Of a stretch of DNA of 64,000 nucleotides, positions 47,886-58,858 are shown piece by piece. A program made the position numbers and the translations under genes. The DNA is from Hippophae tibetana. Its lineage: Eukaryota > Streptophyta > Magnoliopsida > Rosales > Elaeagnaceae. The notes under the pieces are model-generated. The model was not told the DNA's origin. It saw nothing but the letters and a program-made list of their open reading frames with translations, and ran no database searches. The stretch is taken from NCBI GenBank assembly GCA_037013495.1, contig CM072806.1:20969501-21033500 (forward strand). The letters run 5' to 3'. Within the stretch, counting starts at the first letter, position 1, and each line of letters starts with the position of its first letter.

Positions 47886-49118
47886 TTATGAAAGTTCAAC
47901 AATCTTTGGCCGCTTTTTTGCCTTGTTGTTTTCAACTTGTTCACTCGACGAACTATCTTTGGCCAACTTAGGACTTTTGAGTTCCATGGGGGCACTTGTT
48001 TTCCTATCCTTATCTTTGTTGTCATCATTGCCATCATCACTGCTATCATCTGATTCTGTCCCACTACTGCTAACAGGTGGCGGTACCACAGGCTGGCAAC
48101 CAGCCATAGCTGATTCAGCTGCAGCAACAGCCTCAGGCGTAAGCAGATCAGCAACACCCAGCATCAAATCCTGATAATAAATTATTTCATAAATTTAGTT
48201 TGCAAAGTTACAACTATTTCATAAATTTAGTTTGCAAAGTTACACTCACAATATACAAAAACAGACAAGCAGAAAGAGAGAGACCATACCATCTCAATGA
48301 CTTGAGATTCATCTCCATTGAGTGATTCAATATCATATTTTTCCGATTTATCCTACATTTGGTGCACGATCAAACAAAGGTTAGGAATTACCAAACAGTG
48401 TAAGTAGTATAAACAATATGGCTTGGATTTTGTAAGATAAAGATGCCAACCTTTGCATCATGCTTCAACCTTTCATTAGCTTTTTCCATGACTCCTAAGA
48501 AATCTTTTACCTTCCCCAACACTACATAAGAGACAGAAATTGAGTAATAGTTGCCAAAAGAAATCCAGTTTTCTTACTAAAAGTAAAAGAAATTGAGAAT
48601 AACAGAGACTGCAGTTTTATGTTCTCAAACCAGTTCAACAAAGCTCCTAGTTCATACTAATGTCTCACTCATCAATTGACCATTAACCCACCAAAAACTG
48701 TTCTTTTGCACACAACATAACGGCATATTACGCTCATGTGGCTTTCACTTTACAGCCAAAATTGTTTCTTTCTTTTTTTCTAGTAAGCATCAATACTAAC
48801 AGTAAAGAAAAGAAACAAAACACATTTACAAGCTATAACGAAAGAGAAACAAAGCTGAAAGGAAGAGAAAAATTAGAGTACCTTGGCTTGTAGGAAGAGG
48901 ACCAGTACTGGGCTTTTCAGGGTCTTTCTTTGTTTGAAAAACCAATCGGTCATTCTTGCAAACACGTAACGCGGATTCTGGGCATACAATAATATACTTT
49001 AAATCCCAACACAGAAAAAAAATTAAAAAAATAAGAAAAGAATAAATAAAGAGAGAAACAGACCTAATGGTGAAGTAGAGTCCTCCAAGTTAAGAAGGTC
49101 TTTGCTTGAACTTCCCAT
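47886..49118 (-). CDS. DUF4598/NOPCHAP1-like protein, five exons, 189 aa
   Basis: Coding exons on minus: 49118-49064, 48977-48882, 48521-48451, 48352-48290 and 48170-47886. All have GT-AG borders and one frame runs through to TAA at 47886. The protein starts MGSSSKDLLNLEDSTSPL. The middle (about residues 50-100) carries VLGKVKDFLGVMEKANERLK, then YDIES, QVIEMDLMLGVADLL. This fits my memory of the DUF4598 pattern (V..FLP...ANE.L...DIE...IEM.L.LGV) seen in human NOPCHAP1/C12orf45, which helps bring NOP58 to the R2TP chaperone during box C/D snoRNP assembly. The C-terminal ~70 residues are an acidic Ser/Asp stretch followed by a Lys-rich tail (NNKAKKRPKIVEL), typical of nuclear or nucleolar proteins. 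There is no membrane segment. Exon structure is firm; the family call is moderate. Confidence 0.8.
48184..48247. repeat. Tandem repeat, 2 x 32 bp, in intron 4 of the NOPCHAP1-like gene
   Basis: ATTTCATAAATTTAGTTTGC at 48184 recurs at 48216. The copies are nearly identical, so this is a recent local duplication just outside the exon 5 acceptor. Confidence 0.9.
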
Positions 49119-49256
49119 CCGCTTTCTATCAAAAACTCTATTGAAGCAGTGGATTTTGGGGAAGCAGACACCGATAACAGAGAGAGAGAGCGGTGTGTCG
49201 GACGATGAGGTATAGGGTACGCTATGGGGTTCTGATAAATGTCACGTCCTCTACTT
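49119..49256 (-). promoter_or_regulatory. 5' leader/promoter of the NOPCHAP1-like gene
   Basis: GC content rises around 49130-49230, then falls sharply into an AT microsatellite (49257-49276, (TA)n then CACACA). The leader is likely short and lies in the GC-richer part. No TATA placement can be defended. Confidence 0.35.
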
Positions 49257-50640
49257 TATATATATATATATATACACACACATATTTTCCTTATTTCAAA
49301 TTAAAGGCAGTTTTAGTTATCCATGAGCATTCGTAGGATTTTATAATTGGACTAGATTCCTAAGATTTACTTGGATTTAAATTATATTTAGATTTACAAA
49401 TTTTATAAATGAGTGAGATTCAATTATATCAAATTGTTATAAATATTATAAATAAACGTGATAATATCATAATAATTTTTTATTATTATTATAATAATAA
49501 TAAAAATTATTAAATATTAATTTCATACATATTATTAATTATATTTTAATATCATTATTAATAAAAAAATTATATTAATAATAATTTTTATTATAATAAT
49601 ACCACTATCTCATATGTTATAAATGTAAAATTAAATATTATTTTAAATATTAATTATCTTATTAAAATATTTATCATTAATTTTATTTAATTATATTATA
49701 CAAATTATTTATTATTAAATATTATATAAAATAATTATAATCTAATCTATATAATTATATTAAATTTATATACTAAGTAACACCAAACTTAAACTAAAGC
49801 ATAATGGTCATATAAGCTTTGGAGTGCCCGAAGTATATTAGCTTATCACACATCATAAATACTAGTTCATCCCATTATGGACACAAATAAAAAGCATACT
49901 TACGTAACATATGATTCACTACACTAATTCTGTTGTAATATGTTTTATAAATTATTTGATAGTTATCATTAATAATATTAATCCACTTAAAATAATTTCA
50001 ATAATTCTTTCGGTTTGACAATATATATTTAATATCAAAAAGCTCGAAATGTTGTATATAAATAATACATGAAAAAGGGTACATATATTATACATAATCA
50101 GATGTAGGAGATTTAAAACATAACAATAATAATTCATTTATATATAAACATAAGAATGTATGTGTATCAATAATACGAGTACTTGAGAATGAAACATGAT
50201 ACCTCTCAAATTTGTCCAACATTAATCAAAATATATAATGAATATGAAACATGTACCGATGATAATACAATATTAGATTACACACTACATGTGTATGTAA
50301 AACTCTCACTAATGAATTTTGAAAAGAAAAAAAACCCACTTAAATTAATTATAACATATTTCACGCATATAATATGTAATTAATACCATCAGAGAAACAT
50401 CGTACAGTTACCAAGATATATTATCAATATATTTCAAAATAATTCTAATAAGTTATAATTATCTAATATAATTTTAAAATCATATTTCACAAATTTACTC
50501 AAAATATGCTAACATAATTATATCGGTATCATTATAGCAAACTATATATTAATGTTATTTGTTATGTTAAGTAAAATTTAAAATACATAATTCTAAATTT
50601 ATTAATATTGTATATAAACAAGTAAACAAATTATTTGTAT
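49257..50640. other. Very AT-rich spacer, no gene
   Basis: Opens with a (TA)n/(CA)n microsatellite, then long runs of AATAATAATTAT-type simple sequence. No coding potential or diagnosable repeat. Confidence 0.5.
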
Positions 50641-50789
50641 TATATCCATAATAAAATACACTATAACACATTTTAAAGACAACTCACAAATTAAATAGAA
50701 ATATAAACACTCAAAAGAGAAAACTCTCAACTCACACTCAAACTAAAAATACAAAGATTTATTTATTTTTTTGATAGAATAATTAAAGA

Positions 50790-51007
50790 AAATGCAAGGT
50801 ATGTTATTTATAGTCATCACCATGCAATCTACACCATACAAATATAAAACTAAAAAATAATTCTAGTTATACAAATATTATCTACACATTTCTCTTTTTT
50901 ACATCATTCGACTACTCTATTTATTTTCCTACATCCTTCAATCATTCCATTTATTTTCCTACATCTTTCAACCACTTCATTCATTGGGTTGGTATTGATT
51001 TTCAACA
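50790..51007 (-). repeat. 3' LTR (U3 part) of the gene-carrying LTR element
   Basis: Ends GGTATTGATTTTCAACA on plus. It is related along ~210 bp to 52286-52490. The adjoining 50640-50790 reads like the rest of the LTR (TTGAGTGTGAGTTGAGAG on minus). Confidence 0.75.
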
Positions 51008-51059
51008 CTCCCTCTCAGCACCAACTCTCTATGAAGAAAAATATTTTTCACATTCATCT

Positions 51060-51245
51060 ATCACTTTGCATTTGATTCCCTTCAATTGTTGGTTGTGCCT
51101 TCTGATTCCACTGGTTATTTTAACCCATTTTTCAATGTTTGTTTCCTGAAGTGCGACCTCATGAAAGATGAACGATTTTTTTACCAATTACCGTTCCATT
51201 CAAACTCTCAATTGCATCCTCACCAAATTGGCTAAATACTTGTTT
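51060..51245 (-). pseudogene. RBP45/RBP47-type RNA-binding protein fragment (third RRM), captured
   Basis: On minus: LDLNISDDVLKQVFSQFG, then SLNGTVIGKK, then LS and GRTSGNK wording and a later NNQWN. This matches the third RRM and what follows in plant RBP45/47 proteins (LDPNVTDexLrqvFSQyG ... LNGTxiGkqxvRLSWGRxxxNKQ). The central RRM strands are absent, so it is a partial copy inside the LTR element, directly fused to the trihelix segment. Confidence 0.7.
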
Positions 51246-51640
51246 TAGCACATCATCACTAATGTTTAGATCCAAATGACCAATCAACTCATCAAGTAGT
51301 TCAGAGAAACGCCACTTGCTAGGTCCTCTACTTGCAACAATTTTAGCATTCTCACTCTTATACTTCTTCTTTACAGTATCAATTTGATTCTTACATTGAA
51401 TATCAATCTTAGGATTCTTTGAATAGTCATCTCTACTATTCACAATATCAATAACCTTTTTCCAATGTTTTTGCTTGAGATTCCCTCTACTCAATTCCAT
51501 ATACCTTTAACCCCAAGCATTGATTAACACCATCATAGCACATTCCCTCCAACAACCCTCTCTTCCACCTCTTCCACCACCACTCCTCATTTGTTGCTGT
51601 TGTGGGATTGGTAGGGCTAAGGTTAGGTTAGGTTGTTCTA
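51246..51640 (-). pseudogene. Trihelix (ASIL-type) transcription factor fragment, captured
   Basis: On minus: REGCWRECAMMVLINAWG, then RYMELSRGNLKQKHWKKVID, NSRDDYSKNPK, IDIQCKNQIDTVKKKYK, GPSKWRFSELLDELIG. This is the Myb/SANT-like trihelix domain of the ASIL family (DCWSEgAtxxLidAWGdRYleLnRGNLrQKHW ... TDiQCKNRiDTlKKKYK ... W.f...LD.LIG). The copy is incomplete and lies inside the LTR element. Confidence 0.78.
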
Positions 51641-51789
51641 ACTCATTTTTTGTTTTGAAGGTGTCGTTGATGCCACCATCACCATTATCAGACTATTCGA
51701 CCTCGGAGATGACTCAGGAGATCTACTCTCCGATGAAGATTGCGACTGGATCTCATCGTCTTCCTCCCATGGAATTTCATACTCAATAA

Positions 51790-52270
51790 CATCGTCCATT
51801 GCAACATCATATCTTATGCTATTATAACCTGATCTCCTTGTCGATCTATCTGATTTTTTGTCACCATCAGACTTTGTAGAAAAGGTGCCTTATTCATAGT
51901 TGGAATCCCTATTACCCAGGTCTATCCACCGGTCAGATGGAATACGACCATTCTCCAAAGTTCTTCGTGTTTGAATTTCCTGTCCAACGATCCATCCTGT
52001 GGTTGTCACCAAGCTCTTTATCTCCATATTTCCAACAATCTTTGCATAAAGAGGAATTGGTATCTCTTTCCTCATCATGCCATCAATCATGACTACCAGT
52101 TTCCATATCCAACAAGAATGGCCTGAACATATCCTTTTTTCTCCTGGATATCATGAACTTCCTCACTATTTCCTGATAAGTTTGTGATATTTAAGCGAGT
52201 TCCAAATGAAGGATTTGAGTTGGGAGGGTTTCCCACAATTGTCTTTGACGGCTTAATATCACTTAGCTTT
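51790..52270 (-). pseudogene. Probable Raf-like MAPKKK (EDR1-type) linker fragment, captured
   Basis: On minus near 51885-51795: GDKKSDRSTRRSGYNSIRYD then VAMDDVIEYEIPWEE. The acidic DDVxEYEIPWEE phrase is the stretch immediately before the kinase domain (GERIGLGSYGEVY) in plant Raf-like MAPKKKs. The kinase domain itself is not present. Sequence from 51900 to 52270 is coding-like in short frames, but I do not recognise it and cannot say whether it belongs to the same gene. Confidence 0.5.
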
Positions 52271-52285
52271 GGCAGAAGCCACTGT

Positions 52286-52490
52286 GGTATTTATAGTACT
52301 TACCATGTAATCTACATTACACAAATATAAAACTAATAAATAATTCTAGTCACACAAATATTATCTACAGACTTCTCTTTTCTACATCTTTCAATCACTC
52401 AATTTATTTTCCTACATCCTTCAACTATTTCATTTATTTTTCTATATTTTTTAACCACTTCATTTATTGGGTTGGTGTTGATTTTCAACA
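52286..52490 (-). repeat. 5' LTR (U3 part only) of the gene-carrying LTR element
   Basis: Related to 50790-51007 and ends GGTGTTGATTTTCAACA. On its low side it passes straight into captured sequence, so the R and U5 parts are absent. Confidence 0.72.
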
Positions 52491-52748
52491 TGTTCAACAT
52501 ATTTTTTTTTTCAATTTAGATGACTTTGTAGGCAAACTAAATTATACAAGAAATATAAAATGTTAAATGCGAATGACAATTATAAATTGGGATGAATATC
52601 TTGTTAATTATAAAAATGCGATGATATATGCATTTATAGTGATGTATATCCATGAAATGACTCAATTTGTTTTGAGGCAAAAAAAGAAGGTAGAATAATT
52701 AAGAGTAATGAGATCTTAACATACAAACGAAACGATCTTGAATAAATC

Positions 52749-53303
52749 TGTTAGGAAATTTGGATAAAATGGTATAATCACAAATTCCCCCTCCCAAGAT
52801 CTTTCTTAACAGAATATCAAATAACAGAGAAATATATAATACACAACACAAGAATTATAGTGGAAACTCCAAATTAGAGAAAAACCACTTTCGTTGTCAA
52901 AAGACAACCAGAGAAAAATTCACTATGCGGAAAATTGTTACAACCACACTCTCAATAATTTTCTCACACACCCAAAAGACAAGAGCAACTACAAGCCCAA
53001 GAGAATTTTCCCATAAAATTCTCTCACTCAAGAACTTCTCATACAAGTTTTTCTCTATTTTTAGGATGATTAACAATGAAGAAATGAAGCCATATTTATA
53101 GCCTTCAAGTTCTCATTTCATATTCCAAACATTTCTTCATTCAACAAAATTAGGCTACCTAATTTTCCTATTCTTTATTCAAACAAGGTTAGGCACATCC
53201 ATCTTTGACAATATGGTAAGTCACATTCCATGAATTTTCTTCTAAATTAGATACCTCCTATTTTGACTAACAAACCTAATATTATTTTTAATCAATCATA
53301 ACA
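52749..53303 (-). mobile_element. Solo LTR, 555 bp
   Basis: Starts TGTTAGGAAATTTGG and ends AATCAATCATAACA on plus (TGTTA...TAACA ends). Flanked by AAATC (52744-52748) and GAATC (53304-53308), a 4-of-5 target duplication. On minus a TATA box GGCTATAAATATGGC lies near 53100. No internal coding region, so it is a recombined leftover of a Copia-type element. Confidence 0.75.
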
Positions 53304-53308
53304 GAATC

Positions 53309-54199
53309 TGCTTTGGACTTCTATCATTGTACCTGCATTTTCCTTTTGTTTGTGACTTTTTTGTAATAAAAATTCAAGGCCTAATATTGGCATGAATGGT
53401 AATTCTCAAAGTTGAAACACATGTTATAAGAAGAATGTTCTGGACACAAATTTGTACTCATACCATTTATACTTTATCATTTGACATAATTATTTAAAAA
53501 ATAAATTATTTCTCAACTTTTCAAAATAAATCTACCTTATATTATTATATAAGTGATGTGAGTACAATTTTGTGTTTTTATCATTTTTGCATGTTATAAT
53601 TATAATAAGGATAAAGTTAGTAATTTTTAGAAGATTGTTGGTAACCAATTTTTTTTAATAAGGTGTTTGGCTCCTTATTAGTAAAGATCCATTGTGTGGT
53701 GTCTTAAATAGTTCAAAATAGTATATTATATCTAAAGGGTTGCTCCCAAATTCAAATTATGCTTTAAACTGAGTCCTAATTAGTGAGAATTAATCCACTT
53801 TTTTTCTCTAGGACTTTGTCTCAAAGCAAGAGGTGAATATGTTCGGTATTTCAAAACCAGACATACAGATTGAGACTATTTTATATTTTAGAGAGGAGAT
53901 ATAGAAGTCTTAGCATCGTTCCCTTCCTTACATATTAAAAGATATTTTCTAGTATCTCAACTTTTAGTAAAATAGTTAATTAATGATATATAATTTTATT
54001 TTAATAATTTTATTATTAAAGTATAATTTTTTTTTATTTTCAATCGATTAAAACGAGATAAAGCATTACAAGCTTTTCACATTCTTTAAAGACCGTTAGG
54101 TAATGCAGCTAGGAGACTTTCTCCCTTAGTTTGAGTTCCCGTTCAGTCAAAAACAACATGCAAGTTAAGGTAAAAGAATCTATAGTAAAATCAAGAATG
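53309..54199. other. Spacer, no feature found
   Basis: AT-rich non-coding DNA between the solo LTR and the young Copia element. No gene or repeat could be supported. Confidence 0.45.
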
Positions 54200-54204
54200 T
54201 TAAC

Positions 54205-54654
54205 TGTTATATATTGCTCCTTAGTGAGAAAATTAGAAAAGTCCCACATTGATTAGGAATGAAGATGGGTGTTGGTTTTGGGGCTATAAATAAAGCCCTC
54301 CTTCACCATTTGTAAACATCCTAAAATTAATAAATCTTCCTCTCTTTTGTAAGGGTAATTGATTAGCTCAATTTTGCCCAATTAGTTGTAATTTTGGAGT
54401 TCATCCAATTGGAGATAGTGGAAGTGGTCAACGACGCCCGAGGACCTAGGTAACATTTATACCGAACCTCGTTAAATTTCTGGTGTTATTATTTTTCTGC
54501 TTTAATATTTCTGTTTCAATATCTGTTTTAGTTTATTTTAGCATTATATTTCCAATAGCATTATTTTGTCGGGTTAGTTTGAGTTCTATTCATTTAAATC
54601 ATAAGTGAATAGTTACTACTTAGAATAGGGAAAATATACCCGATTTTCCCAACA
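54205..54654 (+). repeat. 5' LTR of the young Copia element
   Basis: TGTTATATATTGCTCC start and GATTTTCCCAACA end, with GGCTATAAATAAAGCC as TATA box near 54281. It carries 14 bases more than its partner, near 54502. Confidence 0.95.
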
Positions 54655-54751
54655 ATTGGTATCAGAGCCGAAGGTTTTCTACCTAGGCATTTGTTTGTAT
54701 TCCGTTTGTTTGCTATTGGAATATAGTTGCTAGTTGTTGTAATTTGAAGAA

Positions 54752-57700
54752 ATGGCGGAAGAAAAATTTCTTTCAAACAAAGGCCAGTCATCCACGTCAA
54801 GTAGAACTATGGTGATGAATGCAAGGTTCGAGGTGGAGAAGTTTGATGGAACCGGTCATTTCGGCATGTGGCAAGGCGAAGTTCTAGATGCTCTATTTCA
54901 ACAAGGTCTAGACATCGCTATTGAAGAAGAGAAACCAGATGGAGCAGATGAAGTAGAGTGGAAAAATATCAACCGATTGGCATGTGGTACAATTCGTTCG
55001 TGTCTCTCAAGAGAACAAAAGTACACGTTCATGAAGGAGACATCCGCAAGTAAGTTGTGGAAGGCATTGGAGAACAAGTTCATGAAGAAGAGTGGACAAA
55101 ATCGGCTCTATTTGAAGAAGAAGTTGTTCCGTTTTGAATACCTTCCAGGTACTACAATAAACGATCACATTACTGCTTTTAATCAATTAGTAGCAGATTT
55201 GTTAAATATGGATGAAACTTTTAAAGATGAAGATTTAGCCTTGATGTTGTTAGCTTCCCTTCCTGATGAGTTTGATCATCTTATTACGAGCTTACTCATT
55301 GGGAAGGATAAAGTGTCTTTTGAGGAAGTTTGTGCTGCTTTGTATAGTTATGAAATTAGAAAGAAAGATAAAAGAGAAAGCAGGAATGAAGCAGCAGAGG
55401 CATTGTCTGTAAGAGGACGTCCGCAAACACAACATAAAGGAAGGAGAGGTAGATCTCTATCAAAAGGAAGACTTGGTAAAGATGAATGTGCCTTTTGTCA
55501 TGAGAAAGGCCATTGGAAGAAAAATTGTCCGAAGCTACAAAAGAAAGGAAAAGCTGTGCAATCTGATGCATGTGTAGCTGAAAGCAATTCAAATTCAGAT
55601 TTTGCATTGGTTGGTTCGTCAACATCATCTCATCCTGGTGATTGGATTTTTGATTCAGCATGTACTTTCCATATGTCTCCTAACAAGGAGTGGTTCTTTA
55701 ACTTTGAAAAACTAGACGGTGGAGTTGTTTTCATGGGTAATGATTATCCATGCAAAGTTTTGGGAATCGGTACAATTCGTTTGAAGAATCAAGATGGTTC
55801 AACCAGGGTCTTGACAGATGTTCATTATGTTCCAGATATGAAGAAGAATCTCATTGCTGTGGGAGTCTTAGAATCAAAAGGCTTCACTGTGACCATACAA
55901 AATGGGGCATTGAAGGTTACTTCTGGAGCACTTGTGGCGATGAAAGGTGTTCGAAAGAATAACTTGTACTACTACCTTGGTAGTACGGTTATTGGGACAG
56001 CATCAGCAGCAGTTTCAGAGGAAGAAAGAGATTTAGAAACTACCAAGCTGTGGCATATGCGTTTGGGACATGCTGGTGAAAAAGCTTTGCAAATTCTAGT
56101 AAAACAAGGCCTGTTAAAAGGTGCGAGAATCGGCAAGATGGAATTTTGTGAGCATTGTGTATTGGGGAAGCAGAAAAGAGTAAGCTTTGGCACTGCTCTC
56201 CATAATACAAAGGGCATTTTGGATTACATCCATACGGATGTATGGGGGCCAACAATAACTCCATCCATGAGTGGCAAACATTATTATGTCACTTTTGTTG
56301 ATGATTTTTCCAGAAGAGTTTGGGTGTATCTCATGAAGAAGAAGGATGAAGTGCTGGGAATTTTTCTCAAATGGAAGAAGATGATCGAGACTCAGACTAA
56401 TAAAAAGATCAAGCGTCTGAGGTCTGATAATGGCACTGAGTACACAAACGATCCATTTATGAAAGTTTGTGAAGAAGAAGGGATAGTGCGACACTTCACT
56501 ATTCGAAAAACACCACAACAAAATGGAGTTGCAGAACGTATGAACCGGACTTTGCTGGAGAAGGTTCGGTGTATGTTGTCAAATGCTGGTTTAGGCAAGC
56601 AATATTGGGCTGAGGCTGTGACATATGCATGTCATCTCGTCAATCGTCTACCATCGTCTGCTCTTGAAGGCAAAACACCTATGGAGGTATGGTCTGGAAA
56701 ACCTGCTAGAGATTACGATTTCTTACATGTGTTTGGTTCAATTGCATACTACCATGTAACAGAATCAAAGTTGGACCCAAGAGCCAAGAAAGCCATTTTT
56801 TTGGGGATCCCTTCTGGTTCTAAGGGATATCGACTATGGTGCCTTGAAACGAAAAAGATAATCTTTAGCAGAGATGTTACCTTTGATGAATCTGCCTTGT
56901 TGCAAAAGGTAACTAAGAAGATTGATGGCACTTTAGAGCAGGTGGAGCAAACTCTGAAACAAGTGGAGTTTGAAAGAAAAATTGTTAATCCAGTTAGTGA
57001 AGATAAGACAGAAGCTGATCCTCCATTGACAGAAGATGAATCAGATGAAGAGGTTTTAACCCAAGAACCTCCACAGCAACAAGAAGAAACTGCAGTTGAT
57101 AGGCCACGACGACAAAATGTCAAGGTACCTGCTCGATACAAGGATTTTGAAGACCTACCTGCTCAATTTAAGAATACGGTAGCCTGTGCACTTTCAGTTG
57201 TGCATGATGATGTTCCTTCCATATATAAAGAAGCAATTAGAAGCCTTGAAGTTGAAAGATGGAAGGAAGCCATGGATGAAGAACTTCTATCCCTTCAGAA
57301 GAATAAAACATGGAAGTTGACACAACTACCTAAGGGCAAGAAGGCAATTGGATGCAAATGGGTGTATGCAAAGAAAGATGGATTTCCTAACAAAGATGGT
57401 ATTCGCTACAAGGCAAGGTTGGTGGCTAAGGGCTACGCTCAGAAGGAGGGAATCGATTATAATGAGGTATTTTCTCCAGTTGTAAAACATTCTTCTATTA
57501 GAATTTTGTTGGCCTTGGTAGCACAGTTCGATTTGGAACTAGTTCAACTTGACGTGAAAACCGCATTTCTTCACGGTGACTTAGAAGAGGAGATCTATAT
57601 GTCTCAGCCAGAAGGGTTTATTGTTGCTGGTAAAGAGAATTGGGTTTGTAAGCTAAACAAATCATTGTATGGATTGAAGCAATCTCCAAGGCAGTGGTAC

Positions 57701-58786
57701 AAACGATTTGATCAGTTTATGTTGCAACAAAAGTATACCAGAAGCACACATGATCATTGTGTGTATTTTTGCAAGCTACAAAATGAGTCTTTCGTCTATC
57801 TCCTATTGTACGTCGATGATATGTTGATTGCATCGAAGAGCCAAGCAGAAATTGAAAAGTTGAAGGCTCAACTAAGTCAAGAGTTCGAGATGAAAGATTT
57901 GGGAGAAGCCAAGAAGATTCTCGGTATGGAGATAAGTAGAGACAGGAAGAAGGGGAAGCTTAGTTTGACCCAGAGTCAATATTTGAAGCGGATACTACAA
58001 CGTTTTGGTATGAATGAACAGACAAAACCTGTAAGTACTCCGCTAGTTCCTCAATTCAAGCTTAGTGCTCAATTATCTCCTAAGAATGATGCAGAACGAG
58101 AATATATGGCAAAAGTACCATATGCAAATGCAGTTGGTAGCTTGATGTATGCAATGGTGTGTACAAGACCTGACATTTCACATGCGGTTGGTACTGTAAG
58201 CAGGTACATGCATGATCCTGGTAAAGGACATTGGTTGGCTGTGAAATGGATTCTACGGTATATTATAAATACTGTAGATGTTGGTTTAGTATTTCAGCAG
58301 GATAATACCATTGGTCAATGTGCAGTCGGATATTGTGATTCTGACTATGCAGGAGATTTAGATAAGCGTCGGTCAACTACTGGTTATGTGTTTACTCTTG
58401 CTAGAGCACCAGTCAGTTGGAAGTCTACCTTGCAGTCCACAGTTGCTTTGTCTACTACAGAGGCAGAGTATATGGCAGTTACAGAGGCTGTGAAGGAAGC
58501 TATTTGGTTACGAGGTTTGCTTGAAGACTTGGGAGTTGGTCAAAAACATATTAAGGTGTTTTGTGATAGTCAGAGTGCTATTCATTTAGCAAAGAACCAA
58601 GTCTACCATGCACGTACAAAGCACATTGACGTTCGTTATCATTTCGTGCGAGAGATTATTGAAGAAGGTGGAGTACTAGTTCAGAAGATTAGTACGACAG
58701 AGAATCCTGCAGATATGATGACCAAGGTGGTAACAACAATCAAGTTCAAACATTGTCTGGACTTGATTAACATCCTACAGATCTGA
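54752..58786 (+). CDS. Copia gag-pol polyprotein, 1344 aa
   Basis: Single frame with the usual Copia order. Gag occupies about residues 25-240. The zinc knuckle is [14 protein letters not shown] (246-259, CX2CX4HX4C). The protease active-site region is DSACTFHM (301-308). GAG-pre-integrase has LWHMRLGH and CEHC (433-469). The integrase core has HTDVWGP, SDNGTEY and GVAERMN (acidic residues near 496, 559 and 595). RT spans about 830-1075 with YVDDMLIA (1020-1027). RNase H spans about 1170-1310 with CDSDYAGD and TEAEYMA. The start at 54752 follows the primer-binding site by ~80 bases. Lineage resembles Tnt1/Tork by general wording. Gag and pol are fused, as is usual in Copia. Confidence 0.95.
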   Translation: MAEEKFLSNKGQSSTSSRTMVMNARFEVEKFDGTGHFGMWQGEVLDALFQQGLDIAIEEEKPDGADEVEWKNINRLACGTIRSCLSREQKYTFMKETSASKLWKALENKFMKKSGQNRLYLKKKLFRFEYLPGTTINDHITAFNQLVADLLNMDETFKDEDLALMLLASLPDEFDHLITSLLIGKDKVSFEEVCAALYSYEIRKKDKRESRNEAAEALSVRGRPQTQHKGRRGRSLSKGRLGKDECAFCHEKGHWKKNCPKLQKKGKAVQSDACVAESNSNSDFALVGSSTSSHPGDWIFDSACTFHMSPNKEWFFNFEKLDGGVVFMGNDYPCKVLGIGTIRLKNQDGSTRVLTDVHYVPDMKKNLIAVGVLESKGFTVTIQNGALKVTSGALVAMKGVRKNNLYYYLGSTVIGTASAAVSEEERDLETTKLWHMRLGHAGEKALQILVKQGLLKGARIGKMEFCEHCVLGKQKRVSFGTALHNTKGILDYIHTDVWGPTITPSMSGKHYYVTFVDDFSRRVWVYLMKKKDEVLGIFLKWKKMIETQTNKKIKRLRSDNGTEYTNDPFMKVCEEEGIVRHFTIRKTPQQNGVAERMNRTLLEKVRCMLSNAGLGKQYWAEAVTYACHLVNRLPSSALEGKTPMEVWSGKPARDYDFLHVFGSIAYYHVTESKLDPRAKKAIFLGIPSGSKGYRLWCLETKKIIFSRDVTFDESALLQKVTKKIDGTLEQVEQTLKQVEFERKIVNPVSEDKTEADPPLTEDESDEEVLTQEPPQQQEETAVDRPRRQNVKVPARYKDFEDLPAQFKNTVACALSVVHDDVPSIYKEAIRSLEVERWKEAMDEELLSLQKNKTWKLTQLPKGKKAIGCKWVYAKKDGFPNKDGIRYKARLVAKGYAQKEGIDYNEVFSPVVKHSSIRILLALVAQFDLELVQLDVKTAFLHGDLEEEIYMSQPEGFIVAGKENWVCKLNKSLYGLKQSPRQWYKRFDQFMLQQKYTRSTHDHCVYFCKLQNESFVYLLLYVDDMLIASKSQAEIEKLKAQLSQEFEMKDLGEAKKILGMEISRDRKKGKLSLTQSQYLKRILQRFGMNEQTKPVSTPLVPQFKLSAQLSPKNDAEREYMAKVPYANAVGSLMYAMVCTRPDISHAVGTVSRYMHDPGKGHWLAVKWILRYIINTVDVGLVFQQDNTIGQCAVGYCDSDYAGDLDKRRSTTGYVFTLARAPVSWKSTLQSTVALSTTEAEYMAVTEAVKEAIWLRGLLEDLGVGQKHIKVFCDSQSAIHLAKNQVYHARTKHIDVRYHFVREIIEEGGVLVQKISTTENPADMMTKVVTTIKFKHCLDLINILQI

Positions 58787-58858
58787 ATTGGCACTGGCGT
58801 CGTTGATCTAGCAATTGAAGAAATCATTTAAAACCACTAAGTCGCTAAGGTGGAGATT

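Larger units (their letters stand above)
50640..52490 (-). mobile_element. Small non-autonomous LTR element carrying pieces of several host genes
   Basis: Two diverged direct repeats in the same orientation bound it: 50790-51007 (part of a longer 3' LTR starting ~50640) and 52286-52490. Both end GATTTTCAACA on plus, so the element reads TGTTGAAAATC... on minus. A polypurine tract (GCTGAGAGGGAG on minus, 51019-51008) abuts the 3' LTR, and a TATA-like CTATAAATA lies in each. No gag or pol is visible. Between the LTRs, all on minus, are protein-like segments from unrelated host families: a Raf-like kinase linker, a trihelix DNA-binding domain and an RBP45/47 RRM. The 5' LTR lacks its downstream part, and no primer-binding site is seen. 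LTRs differ at roughly one site in nine by eye, so it is old. All carried segments are broken or partial. Confidence 0.68.

Noticed and set aside
51520-51789. Plus-strand proline-rich frame
   Set aside because: Antisense of the captured trihelix segment.
51890-52090. Separate host gene on minus
   Set aside because: It lies between the LTRs of the gene-carrying element, is short, and has no start context or splice sites of its own.
54060-54180. A second SINE, from TTTGAGTTCCC at ~54128
   Set aside because: No acceptable A box at the right spacing and no A-run or duplication.
55356-57141. Minus-strand frames over the young Copia polyprotein
   Set aside because: Shadows of the plus-strand gag-pol frame.
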